Shown piece after piece: positions 42,501 to 54,823 of a stretch of 64,000 bases of DNA (positions are counted from its first letter, which is position 1; each line of letters opens with the position of its first letter). Source of the DNA: Venturia oleaginea (lineage: Eukaryota; Ascomycota; Dothideomycetes; Venturiales; Venturiaceae); assembly GCA_013176395.1 (NCBI GenBank), contig JABMLP010000021.1, positions 1-64,000 on the forward strand, read 5' to 3'. A program made the position numbers and the translations under genes. The notes beneath the pieces were generated by a model, which was given only the letters and a program-made list of their open reading frames with translations, was not told where the DNA came from and did no database searches.

Positions 42501-43431
42501 GACGGAGGCAATGATGTCTCTATGATCCAAGCTGCAGACGTAGGTGTGGGTATTGTTGGAAAAGAAGGTCGACAGGCTTCCCTCGCCGCTGATTTCTCCA
42601 TTGATCAGTTCTCGTACATCACAAAGCTGCTGGTTTGGCATGGACGGAACAGCTACAAAAGAAGTGCGAAGTTGGCACAGTTTGTCATCCATCGTGGTCT
42701 CATCATATCGGTTTGCCAAACAATGTTCTCCATAGCCAGCCAGTTTGAACCAAATGCTCTGTATCGTGTAAGTCTCACGCATCCTCCCTCTCGTTCAACA
42801 AGCCCTCCTCTCTCTTACCTCACAATGTTTGCTAACTTTACAATAACAGGACTGGCTGCTAGTAGGCTACGCAACAATTTACACCCTCGCCCCCGTCTTT
42901 TCCCTTATCTTGGACACAGACGTCGACGAACCCCTCGCCACACTCTACCCAGAACTCTACAAAGAACTTCGAACCGGTCGCTCCCTTTCTTACAAAACCT
43001 TTTTCGTGTGGGTCTTTGTATCAATCTACCAAGGTTGCATCATCCAAGGCCTGGCGCAAATCCTCGTCGGCGTGGGTGGCACAGATGGGGTAGAGGGAAT
43101 CTCAGGTCCAAGCGAAGAGGAAAGGAAATCTTTCAAGAGAATGGTGGCCGTTAGTTATACGGTCCTGGTTCTAAATGAGCTGTGCATGGTCGCTGCAGAG
43201 GTTGTGACGTGGCATCCTGTTATGATTTTTTCTCTGCTTGGTACGGCAGCGGCGTTTTTTGGCAGCTATCCATTTTTGGGAGGATACTTTGACCTTTCGT
43301 ACATGATATCAGTCAGCTTTATGTGGAAGACGGCAGTGATTTTGGCGGTTGCTCTGGTGCCACCTTATGCTGGTAAACTTATAGGGAGGAAGTGGCGGCC
43401 GCCTAGTTATAGGAAAGTGAGAGGGGTATGA
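39516..43431 (+). CDS. NEO1: P4-type ATPase, Neo1-class phospholipid flippase
   Basis: Two exons (39516-42767 and 42850-43431) joined across an 82 nt intron (GTAAGT...AACAG) give 1277 residues; yeast Neo1 is somewhat shorter at the N-terminus. The acidic N-terminal tail is followed by an A-domain (DQLDGETDWK), the phosphorylation site DKTGTLTQNEME (Asp about 594), a nucleotide-binding segment (NVFPFTSDSKRMG) and a hinge (GDGGNDVSMIQAADVG, about 995). The C-terminal membrane segments are in exon 2. The Neo1/ATP9 class lacks a Cdc50 partner and acts at Golgi/endosome membranes on phosphatidylethanolamine and phosphatidylserine asymmetry. It is divergent from SEC16. No lesions. Confidence 0.95.
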
Positions 43432-45349
43432 GGGGTTTATGTACGATGTAGGATGGGAATGAAAGTAACTCTGACCTTAAGCCCTGCCAAATTGAGAAGG
43501 AGATGGATTCATTTCTGGTGACTTGATTATCAAGATCCGTCTTCTGCTGATGGCGATAATTTGGATTTCAGGTCTTGTCCGTAGTCTTGGCGTTCGCACT
43601 TGAAAAGCGCACTTGTCGTCTAGCGTTGACATTTTAGTCACGATGATGAGCAACGAAAGCTTTGCGTGTTCACAACCATACCACAGATCACACCACAAAT
43701 CACACCATACACCTCATCGCCTGTGCACTTGTTCCGATTGCTTCCTTTGGAGTCTTCCAAGCCTGCCTCTGCCCCCGGCTCCCAGTTCATCAAAGAAACT
43801 TTGATGAAGACATCGTCGGATCATGTCCTGCACGAATTAGTTGCGGCATTGCTCCAGCGAGAGAGTCGATGTCTGCTTCTAATTACTCAAATTCATGTCT
43901 GCTGTGGAGTTCAGATGCCTCGGTCCCGCTCTCCCCGATGTGATGGCAAGTTGGAAATCTTTAACACGATTTTGTGGCTTCTGTATTTCGATGTGATGCC
44001 CTGAACTGGACACGGCGAGACTTTGTAAGATTACATCCGACTTTCTGGGCTCGCGTTCTGATTTAAGTGAAACGCAATTCTACATAGTACCATTACATGA
44101 GCACTAACATAGTAGGTGGAGAAGCTGGCGAATGCTCTTATTCCGATTGCCGTTGGCGGGAGCGGAAGTCTCATCGACCGATCCTGGTGCCGATGCAGAC
44201 ACATTCAAGAGCTATCCATTTAATGGAACTGGGGTATATCCCGGTCATCGCCTCGGTTCTGTCTTCTTGCGTCTCGGGTAACATCAGGGTCCACTAGGTT
44301 GGCAAGATACAAAAAAGCGTTATATCGGAAAGCGCTTTTAACATGTATTATGGCCGCGAATTTAACGGTAAAAAGCGGTAAATATCACCCTTGGCGTACC
44401 TGCCCCGCTTCTTACCCGATTCGAGCGGACCCTCGGCTTATTCATCCTGATCTTGCTGTGATCTAGGCCCGGTCTGACCTGATCTAGCCCTTGCTAGCCC
44501 AATTAGGCTAGAGGTTATTAATGGTTAAAAGCGCTATCTATCATAACGTGATATTTATCAGCGAGATTGGCAAAAGCGCGCTATCTATGCCACCATAGGA
44601 TCCACGGACTCGATCTGCCTTTACTATGTATACGGTATATGTGGTATTGCTGGTTACACTACCAGGTCCTTGAAACACTTCACGTAAATGTAAATGCGAA
44701 GTACGAAGACCGCTAACAACATCGACAACGCCATCGAACCGTGCCGCTGACATTTTTTGACTTCCGCGTCGTGCTCAGACATTGAACTTCATCCTGGACT
44801 CATCATATCCCGAGGCGAAACATTTTAATATATACGTCTACTAGTACCGCTTCCTCCCATTGCGTGCCGTTTGGGCTTTATTGGGAATACTGGTCTTTCG
44901 AAACAGGATTCATGCCTAGCTACCCAGTCAAGCATACGCAAGCTGCAGACTTCCTCCGCACACAGTATTTACCTCACTCTGTAATAAAGACCTCCTGGCC
45001 TCCCAAGCGGATTACGCAACCACTTCATCTAGGTACCAATCATGTGCACCGAGTACGAGATCGGCGTATCACCTACAATACCGACCATTGTGCAATTGGG
45101 GAAAAAGCAGAGCTAATCTTGCTATGTCACCTCCGCCGGGTCCAGTTACAATCCAAAGTGTGTACTACGTAGAGAGACAGCCGCGGGATAGGAACGATCT
45201 ATATAAAATATGAGCGCCCCTCTTACGCCAAAACTGATCGTGCGTTCCGTCAAAGAGATCTTCTTACACAAAACCAGCGTTTCTCGCACCACATTCGTTT
45301 CAAATATCTAAACAGCAGCGACAACTTCTGTTGACCTCACAGTATCACA
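43432..45349. other. Gene-poor region with a MITE-like inverted repeat
   Basis: No supported coding sequence in about 1.9 kb. The only structure noted is the inverted repeat at 44319-44548. Sequence from about 45200 (TATAAAATA at 45201-45209) should be the promoter of the secreted-protein gene at 45350. Confidence 0.5.
44319..44548. mobile_element. MITE-like inverted-repeat element
   Basis: The left arm CGTTATATCGGAAAGCGCTT and the reverse complement of the right arm (CGTTATGATAGATAGCGCTT) are imperfect copies. The core GCGCTTTTAAC is shared exactly and the arms span about 35 bp. The roughly 160 bp inside is non-coding. Size and form fit a miniature inverted-repeat element; no target duplication was confirmed. 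Confidence 0.5.
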
Positions 45350-45950
45350 ATGAAGTCGTTCTCTCTTGCACTCCTCACTTTCGCGGCCTCGGTCCTTGCC
45401 GCGCCACAAGACACTCCTCCTAAAGGCGCGGCTGACGCTCCTCCTAAAGGCGCGGCTTACACACTTCAAACCAAGTCGTAAGTCCCCGCCTACACATTTT
45501 TCGCATACTAGCACTGACATGACTAGCAGAACCGTCGAGAACCTGAACAACAAGGCTCTCTCCTCCAAGGGCGGAAAAGTTGGGATATTCTCCGACGGAC
45601 CCTCAGTCAAGTTCACCTCCTCTCAATATACAGGCGCAAACACCCTTTCTCTCCACCCAGGAGCCGAGGACCACCAACTCGCCCTCTCGGGCTCCAAGGG
45701 CCTTCTCGAACTCGTCGATGTCGTCAATCCCACTGCTGAAAGCATTCCTGCGGGACAGAACATGGAGTGGTCTACCTTCGTAATCGATGAGCAAGGCAAT
45801 CTGAACGTCAAGGACGGCGCTGATATTCCATCAAGAAGATGGGTTGCTTACACCACTGACGGGGGCTACGGTGTCGGCTTGTATGACGGGTTCACTGAGC
45901 CGCCCCCCAAGGAGTTTCAGAACGTTACGTTGGTTGCTGTCAAGGGTTAG
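45350..45950 (+). CDS. Small secreted protein of unknown function
   Basis: Two exons (45350-45477 and 45530-45950; 52 nt intron with GTAAGT donor) give 182 residues. A signal peptide (MKSFSLALLTFAASVLA) is followed by a duplicated APPKGAA motif, encoded by an exact 18 bp tandem repeat. The rest is a Cys-free, predicted beta-rich domain (VGIFSDGPSVKFTSSQYTG, WVAYTTDGGYGVGLYDG). The composition resembles fungal small secreted or cell-surface proteins. A TATAAAATA box lies about 140 bp upstream. I do not recognise the family; no function is claimed. Confidence 0.75.
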
Positions 45951-46246
45951 GCTGGCCCTGAGCGGTGGTATCGCGGAGGTATTCTGAGCTTACAATTTCA
46001 ATATACAACCTTTCTTCCATCTGGGGATCTGAAAGAATGCTACGTTTTGAATGCGGCGCCTGCATTTCCTTTTGCTTGGATGTGACTCCAAGTTTTTGGG
46101 GACTGTTGGAGAGAATGATGCAAGTCACATGGCTGATTTGGCTGACGTAATCACGTTATGCTTATTCCTGGTAGAGTTCCCGAGCATTCCGTGGAAGACT
46201 ACCAAAACATCATCATTTCTCCTCTTCTTCCCTCCATTCACTGCCT

Positions 46247-47841
46247 TCACTTTTTGAGTACGAAATTCGCTCTTCTCCAAGCCGAATACAACCCATACAC
46301 ACCACCAACTAACCAGAAACCGAAGATCATCTCCCAGAACGCCTCCCAGAACGTGGTAGGCTCTGTCTTGCACACTGGCTTGACCTTGCAATAAATGTCC
46401 GGCAAGGCTGTCGCCGAGTACTTCACACGTAGCCTATGATATACCTCACGGTCGTATATGTCCCAGAATTCTTCCGGCGTGTAGAAGCACTGCGCGTATA
46501 GCCACTTGACACCTTTCAAGTCCTTAACCTTCGCTTCCAATGCTAGGTTGGCCTCTTTGAAGGATGTGTGCTTCTTTCCGTATGGCCCCCAGACTCCCAC
46601 GCTCATGACCAGCTCTTTCCTTGGCAGATGCTTCACTTCCAGTCCTGTTGCAGCGTACTGGAGAGGACATAGCCAAAGCGGATAGATTTCGAAGTCCTCC
46701 TCGAGATGGTCCAGGAAAGGTACCATATTCCGGAAGGGAACTGCCAGGTCTTCGACAATGTGAAACTCTTGCATTTTGCTCGCATGCAGTGCCTGAAATG
46801 TGTAAGTCCATGTTTTTCGCAAGTATGTTGAGGCTCACTTACCGTGTACATTTCTCGCGTATGGAAAAGCGAGTCAAGTATTGTTCGGGTCGTTTTGGTG
46901 AATGGCAGGCAGAAATGCTGGCAGCCCAACTTCCCCATCCAGAAAGCACCTCTGTCATATCGGAAGAGATAATCCGTCAACGGCACGAAATCAACTACAG
47001 GCGAGGTTGACCGCTTCTCCATGTACGACTTTGTGTTGTATCCTTCGATCATCTCTTCCGTATGGATAAAACACCACTCATCGCTCGGCCGAGTATACTG
47101 CGTAATCTGTCCGCCACCGGTGTCCGAAACCATCTTGCCGCTGACAATCGCTCCCTTGGACTTCGAGTACATGATACCATCCACAAAGTCATTTCCTGCT
47201 TCCGGCGAGATGGCAGTCTCGATCATGTCCTTGGCTTCCTGGAAGGTCCATACTGGCTGGTATGTCAACTTGACGTACGGCTTGGCCTCCAGCAATCTAA
47301 TATCCAACCGCGTCAAGACACCCATTGTACCCAACGTTCCTGCCAAGGCCATAAACAACTCCTTCTCCTCAGTATCTCCGTTCGGTCCAACTTCTCTTAT
47401 CGTTCCATCGCCAAGCACACACTGAACCTTGTCGATCGTCGCATCAAGGAATCCATATTTGAAACTGCTGCTCTCACCAGCGGAGCCGGAGAAGCCTCCT
47501 CCCACCGTTATTCCTGCAATTCCATCAGCATTGCTTTTTTCATACATGCCACTTCTATTACCTGGAAACTCCGGCACAACCTCGGGAATCAATCCTTTTG
47601 CCAGAGTGGCTTTGACGAGCGCGTCCATTGGGACATTGGGTTGCACCGATGCGATTCTTCGCTCTTTATCCACGCTCAAGACGTTATTCAGCGCACTGAT
47701 GTCGACGGAAGTACTGAGGTCTCGCACGACTGTTCGCGTCGAGTTTGTTGAGCCATGATAGATACGGAAGGGTACCCCAGCATCGTGGAATTTGCACACC
47801 TGCGCAGAGACTGAGTTGACCAAGGCCGCATGGTTTTCCAT
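46247..47841 (-). CDS. FAD-linked oxidoreductase, DHCR24-like (delta24-sterol reductase family)
   Basis: Two exons (46843-47841 and 46247-46792; 50 nt intron with GTAAGT donor) give 514 residues, the usual length. The FAD-binding PCMH fold shows SNADGIAGITVGGGFSGSAG and SSFKYGFLDATIDKVQCVLG at about residues 105-145. The second half has the DHCR24-like WLYAQCFYTPEEFWDIYD. A hydrophobic C-terminal segment (FWEMIFGFWLVGGVYGLY) may anchor it in the ER. Family members reduce the C24 double bond of sterols; fungi make ergosterol, so the substrate here may be another sterol or lipid. It is unbroken. Confidence 0.85.
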
Positions 47842-48601
47842 GTTGATTTGTGAGAATTATGGATGCCTGTTCGAGTAGAAATGAGGTGGGGTAATTGTGA
47901 AGTGACACGGCTCCACTGGTTGGCGAATTGAAGACGGTCAATTTGAAGTGAAGGTGCAGGGAGAGCAGCAATGGTAGTCAGTTGGAAGTGTCACAGTGTC
48001 ACACTGAATAGTAAAGAGCGATCAAGATGGAAAGCCACTGTTGACCACGAACGCGACCACTGCCCGTGTTTGTTCATATCTGCGGGTGGAGAAAGGAGCG
48101 TCGTCATATCAACTGGAGCCCCTACAGGCTTACAGGCACAAAGCACAAAGGAGGACAGAAGTTCTCTGTGGCGCGCTGGCTTGTGTTCCACTCTTTTTCC
48201 AGGGAAATCCTTTGAATTTCTTTTTCCGCCAGGTACTAACTTTTTCAAGTAAGCTTTGGCTGGTTGGCGGCAGGTGGCCTTGGCGGGGCTCGCACTTCAG
48301 CCTTATGAGGATGCGGATCAGGACAGGACCTCTTCTTCCTCACCTGCGCTCTTCGTGCTCTTAATTCTTGGTACTACCCTTCAATTTCAATTGTCACCCT
48401 GTCGCACAATCCTACAGTCTCCAGCTGTTTGCGGGTAGCACCAGTCACGAGTTGCTGACCAATCAAACCCACTTTGGAGGAGCAGCCGCGGCAGATGCCG
48501 TAGGTGTCAGGGGCCACTGCTGACCAATTCTTCACGGCCCTTATTGTTCATACATTTGTTCTGACTGACGTATAACCAGTTCGTTCATTAAGGCTATTCA
48601 C
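47842..48601. other. Intergenic region
   Basis: Upstream region of the minus-strand DHCR24-like gene. Open frames on both strands are short and show no domain. Nothing else supported. Confidence 0.45.
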
Positions 48602-49930
48602 GAAATACGCACCTTATACTAACCCTTTCAAGTTCACGCAGAAGTTCCCTTTGCCGAATCTGAGAGACAAGGAGAAGCCACAAATTGACAAGGAGATGAT
48701 TTCGGTGGCTTTTGCTTGGAGAGTATTCCTTGCCCTCGTGAAAGCGGCTATTCATATCCATACATACGGTGTTATTCATAGAGATCTGAAGCCTGAGAAC
48801 AAACTATTGGTGGACGATACGTCCACCGAGACGATAGAAGAGGGTGTAAAAGAGGCGATAGAAGGAGAAAGAAACAACGAGAAAGAAAAGGCGGTAGTCG
48901 AGAGCGGAAGCGAAGAAGAAGATAACATAAATAAAGATAAGAACCGCGTAGCTAGCATACCCGAAATTTTAGATATATAAATTAACTAAAGCGTAGAAGA
49001 GGAAGGAGGTGGGAATAACGAAGATGAAGATAATAATATCTAAGATAATAAAGAAAAAGAAAAGAAAGAAATGGAAGGCTGGAACCTCAAACATGCCATA
49101 GCAGATTTCGGCTCTGCAAGGCCTGCAAAAAGAGACGGCTTTATCAATCTAGCTGATTTCAACATGAAAGGACACCCACCATATTTTGCACCCGAGGAGC
49201 TTCGAACAGACCCGGCGATCTTGAATCCTGCAAAGAAAATCAACGAGAAGACAACCGTGTTCCACCTCGGATGCTGCATGCACCAATTCCTGCATAGTGG
49301 GAAGCTGCCGAGAGTGGATGAAGCTAGGAAGCTGGACGAACTTCCCAAACCTCCTGAGCCAGTCTGGCGATATCAAGAGCAAAACCCACTCACCAGGTAC
49401 GTAAAGCGGGACAAAATGCTGCTAACCAGGACGACGATTATTCCAATTCGGACGATGATGATGCACACCCATACAACGATACTATAAACTCAGACACCGA
49501 TGCTGCAAACCTACATTACGATGTTGCAAACCAGGACGACAATAATGCGAATTCGGACGACGATGATGCAAACTCAGACATCAATAATGTACACCCAGAC
49601 AAAGATACTGCAAAACCAGACGACAGCCATACAATCCCAGATATCGATGTAGACGACTGAAACGGTTAGCTCTTCGACGAAGAAGTTGATCCAGAGATTG
49701 ACCGGGATGCAAACGACCGCCATTTCGAATACGACGTACCCGAAGACAGCATTAATTTCTGCGATCTGGTAGCTTCTTGCTTGCGATTCGATTCCGATCA
49801 TCGACCAAAGTTAGAAGTTTTGTTGGAGTGGGTGCAAACTGCTGTCGAAAGGTTTTCTGAGCCTCCACTGAAAGGGGATTACAATCTTGTTCATAGCAGG
49901 AAGGGGAAGAGGTGGGTGACTCTTACGATC
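48602..49930 (+). pseudogene. Protein kinase pseudogene with acidic insert
   Basis: The catalytic-loop motif YGVIHRDLKPEN lies near 48770-48800, IADFGSARP near 49101 and an APE-like FAPEELR near 49188; C-lobe remains (CLRFDSDHRPKL) lie near 49780. An acidic low-complexity insert (about 48810-49060) separates the HRD and DFG motifs. They stay in one frame, but TAA stops at 48978-48980, 48987-48989 and 49041-49043 interrupt it unless spliced out. A second acidic Asp/Asn-repeat segment at about 49430-49655 is in another frame and ends in stops. The N-lobe is missing. It looks dead; an unusual multi-intron gene is the alternative. Confidence 0.6.
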
Positions 49931-50141
49931 ATGGTGAAACTTTGAGGGCAGAAAAAGTGCGGAAGATGGAGAGGGGGAGGGGTATATGAAGGACTGTAAA
50001 CTAACCGCAAGATCAATGTAGCACCTTTTAATGGGCCCCCTTCCTGCCGCTGCGTCGTTCATAGTGAACTAGGCTACAAAGAAAAGCGGCATTAATATTA
50101 TCAATTAAGTGACCCTCTCTTTCGCTCCTGCCATGTAATCG

Positions 50142-51793
50142 TTACGTCAACGTGCTATCAGACGTCACCATACTACCTCTTCCGTGGTAAATGTCATCAT
50201 CCATTTCATCCATCTCCCTTGGAAGGCCCTCAGTATCCACAATTCGACCCATTTTCTCATGCCCCATGTAATCGAGAGGTACCGGATCGTTACTAGCTGC
50301 CGCAGGAAACCTAATCGTGGCTTTCTTTAGGTAGTCCGGTAACGGATATCTTCCATGATGATCGCCCGGTTGAATCACAACATCCGATTCCGCGCCTCGC
50401 GCCTTTCGAAATATGGTCGAGAAGCTGTTGCTGTATGATGTTCCAGTGGACATGATGTAGAGTCCAATGATCACGGCGATGAGAGTGAAGAGAATGGCTA
50501 GACCGTAGGCTAACCAAAGTTTCTCTGCTGAATACATATACACGTTCCTGTAGGTGATGGAGATGTACTGTATTGGCTGTACGTCTGGGTATAACGATGC
50601 GTTGGATCTGATCGAGTTAGTAAGTAGCTGCGGACAAGCGAAAACATAAGATCATACTGTAATTGTGGCGAGCTCATGAGACTGACGGTATAGTTCTGAA
50701 ACATCTTTTCCAAAGTATCGAGGAGGAGCCGTGTAGCAGTGATGGCTGCAATGGCACCACTCGAAAATGCTTGGTCTCTGTGAGAGAGTCGATCCTGAAG
50801 CACACCACCTCCTGAAATTGGACTGTTCGCACTTGAACTCGAAAGCATACTCAGCTCTTTGGTGTTCATCAAAGTCGTTGTTGTGATGAGACTGTGTCCA
50901 ACAATGGGCTCACCGTCAACGGAAACAAGTCTGCCCTTGAGAAGATTGGTGGATCCTTCCATCACACCCTGGTACGCCAGACTCTGCATGACGCTCGCGT
51001 CAAACCTACAGGTGTAATTATTCTCGAGAAGATTATCATAGCTAACAAAAGAGTTAGAAGGCGTACCGCAGGTCTCAGAACCTGTCAACGAGGGACCATA
51101 AAGATAGCTTGTGCTGTTGAGGGGCACTATCGACTCGTTCTTTTGCGTCTTCATTCGATTGTCTGTTCGCCATTTAGAAAGTCGAAATTGATTCAGCTAT
51201 CGAAACTGCCAAAATATTGATGATATGGATACATCCCTCAATACTTCGTATGATTTCTACAGCATGAAATAGGAATGCGGTAGAACGGTGAGAATAGACT
51301 GTATATGAATCTATGTACCTTGAGCTCCAACGGCTTGAGCAACATTAATCACAGCTGAGCTAGGCCCATTCCAGTGATACTGTGCAACAGCGAGTCCTGA
51401 TTCGAAAACGGCGGGAGGCGAAAGTCCCGCGGCAAAGCTGAGGCTGGTGAAGTTCAGAGTTGGGATTTTGTGACTAAAAAACGTAGGTGACGGCTTTACT
51501 TGATCAATCTCGAAGGTCAAAGCCGCGGGACTGATGATCGATGCCAATGGTATGAGCCTAGAATGGAATCAGCGATGAGTATCTTATGGAAGGAAGAACA
51601 GAACTCACCACGAAGTTGTTGCCAGTAGTAGAAGCAGAGGATAACTTCGCCATGCAGAAAAGTTGACAAACGCCAGAAGACTGTTCAAGGCAGAAAAAGC
51701 CGTGTCCAGATCCAGAGTCACAAACGGAAAAGGAAAACTTACCCAAGAAAGCCCACATATTCCCATTTCTGTACCTGATATCGTAATTCTCAA
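50142..51793 (-). CDS. Fungal multi-pass membrane protein of unknown function, 5' end uncertain
   Basis: Exons on the minus strand by splice signals: 51609 to at most 51793, 51320-51557, 50658-51162 and 50142-50607. Joining them yields WRSYPLLLLLATTSWLIPL, ASIISPAALTF, a lumenal Cys-bearing loop and the last membrane segment EKLWLAYGLAILFTLIAVII with a cytosolic tail ending in MVTSDSTLT. This layout matches a widespread Pezizomycotina membrane family with no known function. The expected N-terminal membrane segment is not evident. The candidate first exon overlaps the broken 3' end of the neighbouring monooxygenase relic, so the 5' end may have been replaced. Confidence 0.6.
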
Positions 51794-53743
51794 ACTTAAC
51801 CTCCTTAATAATCTTCATGTGATGCAACGCCGATCCACCCCAGACCCACACCTTGCCATTCGGAATATTATTCTTATACCAACTCTTACAGGGCGCAGAC
51901 CATACGGTTCGCGGGTGCCAGGCATCCATGTGTGCATTTAGTTGGCGAGTTGGTTCTTCTTTGACTTCGAGGGCGCGTATTTGTTCTTCCTGCATTTTCT
52001 TTGCACACTTGAGAATGTATTCGACTTGGGTTTCGAGAGTTGGGAGGGCGGAGCCAGAAGCCCAGTTTCCGCGCATGCCGTTGACGACAAAGTAGTTTGG
52101 GAATTTGGGGACGGTAACGGCGCAGTAGACGATTAGTTCGGGGTCGAATTCGTCTTTCATTGTTACACCGTTTATGCCTTTGACCTCGCTGTGGCTGTGT
52201 TAGATTCTGAGTTTATCAGTAGGGCCAGCTTCGTGCTCACAAGCGTGTTGCGAAAGCCAAGTTAAATCCTGTTGCACAGATGAGAATATCGACTTGATGA
52301 ACTTTGCCACAGTCGTCCTTCACCCCTTCGGGCCAAATTTCGACGATTTCTTTGTGCACGGTCGTCACATCTGGAACCAGTTAGTATTCAGATCCTTCTG
52401 TCCATGTGGCAATGCTCACTAGGCTTGACCAGAGCTTCCAGATATCCATCTCCAGGCGTAATTCGTCGACATCCAGGCGGCCAAGAAGGAATCAACTTCG
52501 ATTTCAATTCTTCATGTTCAGGCCCAATCCGCCGAATCATCTCCTTTACCATCTTCTCCTGTGCACCCTTCGACTCTTCAGAATCCTTGATATACATTTC
52601 GAAGATGTCGTTGATAGAAGACTCGAGCTTCTTCCTGTACTGCAAATGGTATTCAAGATCATCCTTGAACCGCTATTTCTCTTCGTCGGTAAAGAAGTGC
52701 TGTGATGTTTCCTCAGCCTGTTCGCCTACCTCTTCTTTCTCTTCACTTGCTGCATTCGATTTATCGGTCGTACCGGATGTGCCCTAATCAGCATTGTACT
52801 CCTTCTCGCCTTTCCCATCGTCTCCTGCTCCGATTGCTGGGGAAATCCAGGTTACAGATCTCATGAATGCGGTCAAGTGTTTTGCGGTCTTCTGAATTTG
52901 GGGCACCATCTAAATGGCGGAGGAACCTGTTCCAAGTACGGCTACTGTTTTGCCTTCCCAGTTGCAAGATTGGTCCCACGCGGCGCTGTGCATAAGCTGG
53001 CCCTTGAAGTCGTGGAGGCCCTTAATATTTGGCCCTGTCAAGGTCAGTTGTGAGCCGGTTGCTGAACTGCCCTCGTGAACTTGCACTTCCAGTCGTTCAA
53101 AAAACCGCCGGCATTGACGAAGATGTGACACCAGTCGGTAATTTTGTTGCCATCTTGCTCCAACTCAACCTCATCTTCCTCAAGTCAGCCATGCCACTTA
53201 TCCAATCGCCAGGACTTACAGATCCCCTCATCTTCTTTCCACACCGCGCTTGTGACCTGGGAATGGACCTTCACATACTTGTGTAAATTATACTTCTTCG
53301 CGAAGTCCTCGAAACATTGTCGAATCTCAGGTGCGTACGCGTAAAATGAAGAGAAGTCTGGCTTCGGTTCGAAGGGATAAGTATAGGCGTGCGCTGGTCT
53401 GAAGATTATCAGCTTGATCCTGTAAACGAACTTGGGATTGGTCTTACACGTCGCAAGCACATCCAGGCTATCTGTTTTCGTACCAAGTTCCAGCGACGTG
53501 TGGATTCTTCTCGTATACGATCAAATCGTAGTTCCTGAACTTCATTTTCTGCATTTTGTATGCTAGCAAGAGCCCTGCAGCCCCTGCCCCTACGCATATC
53601 ACCTTCTGACGATTGGGTTGCGAGCGATACAGCTCGAGAATCTGGTACCCGCCATCTGCGTTCAAACTGCCATTTTGATGATTTCCATCGTGGAGCTCGC
53701 AATGCGCGGCTCTCGCGTTTGATGGATCGGAATGAATAACCAT
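51737..53743 (-). pseudogene. Baeyer-Villiger-type flavin monooxygenase pseudogene
   Basis: In order: the FAD fingerprint VICVGAGAAGLLLAYKMQ near 53620, AGTWYENR, the downstream PGCACDV block, GLHDFKGQLMHSAAWD near 53000, the NADPH Rossmann motif VAVLGTGSSA near 52925, CATGFNLAFATR near 52250 and the C-terminal SWYKNNIPNGKVW near 51860. In-frame stops occur at 53468-53470, 53185-53187, 52910-52912, 52788-52790 and 52673-52675. Four of the five are explained by C-to-T or G-to-A; the first replaces a conserved Tyr. Several introns still have good signals. The 3' end stops after NMWAFLG, short of the family's usual tail. Relatives oxygenate ketones to esters. Confidence 0.8.
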
Positions 53744-54823
53744 GTTGTATTGGATTGGATAGTAGTATCAAAAGAAGAGAAAACTTAAGATGGATGAAAG
53801 GCAAGATCGAACGAAAGAGTGAATGGCAAAAGTTTAGCTGTCTACTTTCCATCTACCAAAGTGCAATGACGATCTAGCCTTCAATTTAGACATCTAGCAA
53901 CGCTGATCTGAGCCATTAATTTTCCGGATCTCCACCAAATGGTTGTGACTCTGTTTGTGACTCCATGCTTGCACTTTCGCCTAGTGAAAAAAGTGTACCC
54001 CTCACCTAGAGGTCGGAGGCGGGCCTTGATGTCATGAGACGGTTCCTAGGACCGGAATTGGGCTAAACAGGATGGTTACTTGCACATTCTGAATGTCGAG
54101 AAGCCGAAGATGTTATTGTTTGATAGAAGAAAGAGGTTGTCAACATGGTCTCGATAGTAAAAAATGAGGTGTCGTGAAGATGGAATCTTGTGGACCATGT
54201 AATCGGGCCGTCGATGACGGCTAGCTATCACGTGATATCTCTTGGCATCTACAGTTCCTCAATACCGTACCATTCGGAAGCACTTCCGCATCCGTCATGA
54301 CATCCTGCGGGTCACACGGCCCTCTCAACGCTTCTGTTCCACCTGCTTCCACCTGCTTCCACCTGCTTCCATGGCGGTCAACATTGCAGCCTTAGCGCCT
54401 GACCATAACAGCCTTGATGCCTGGCCATGACAGCCTTAGCGCCCGACATGACTTGAATAAAGTGAGCCTTTTCCTCACCTCACTTTCCTCTCCCATACTT
54501 ACCTTGTTGGGAGTTCCCTCGCTCAAGAATGAGGGACTCTGCCACTGATACCTGCATTGCACAGAGCGGCGTATCGGTAGTAAGAACTGCCTTCGGGCAT
54601 TTCTGCGGCGAAATTTTTGGTCGTAGACCCACGGTCAAACTACTTTTCATCGATAAACTCGTCCGCGGACGGGTTGTTGGAGAAGAGATTTCAAATGTGT
54701 GCGACTTTCAGTATGCAGAGATGTTCTGCCCAACTTTGCCTCAAGTGAAGCTCTCAATTGATGAAGACACTGCTGCTTTCTTTGTTGTTCGATACAATAC
54801 GCCCTTCTGAAATTCAGAGTTTG
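53744..54823. other. Intergenic region with two short tandem repeat arrays
   Basis: ACCTGCTTCC occurs three times in tandem (54341-54370). A 22 bp unit CAGCCTTAGCGCCTGACCAT.. occurs three times (54387-54452). The open frame at 54529-54810 has no recognisable domain and overlaps the TRM9 promoter. No gene is supported. Confidence 0.6.
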
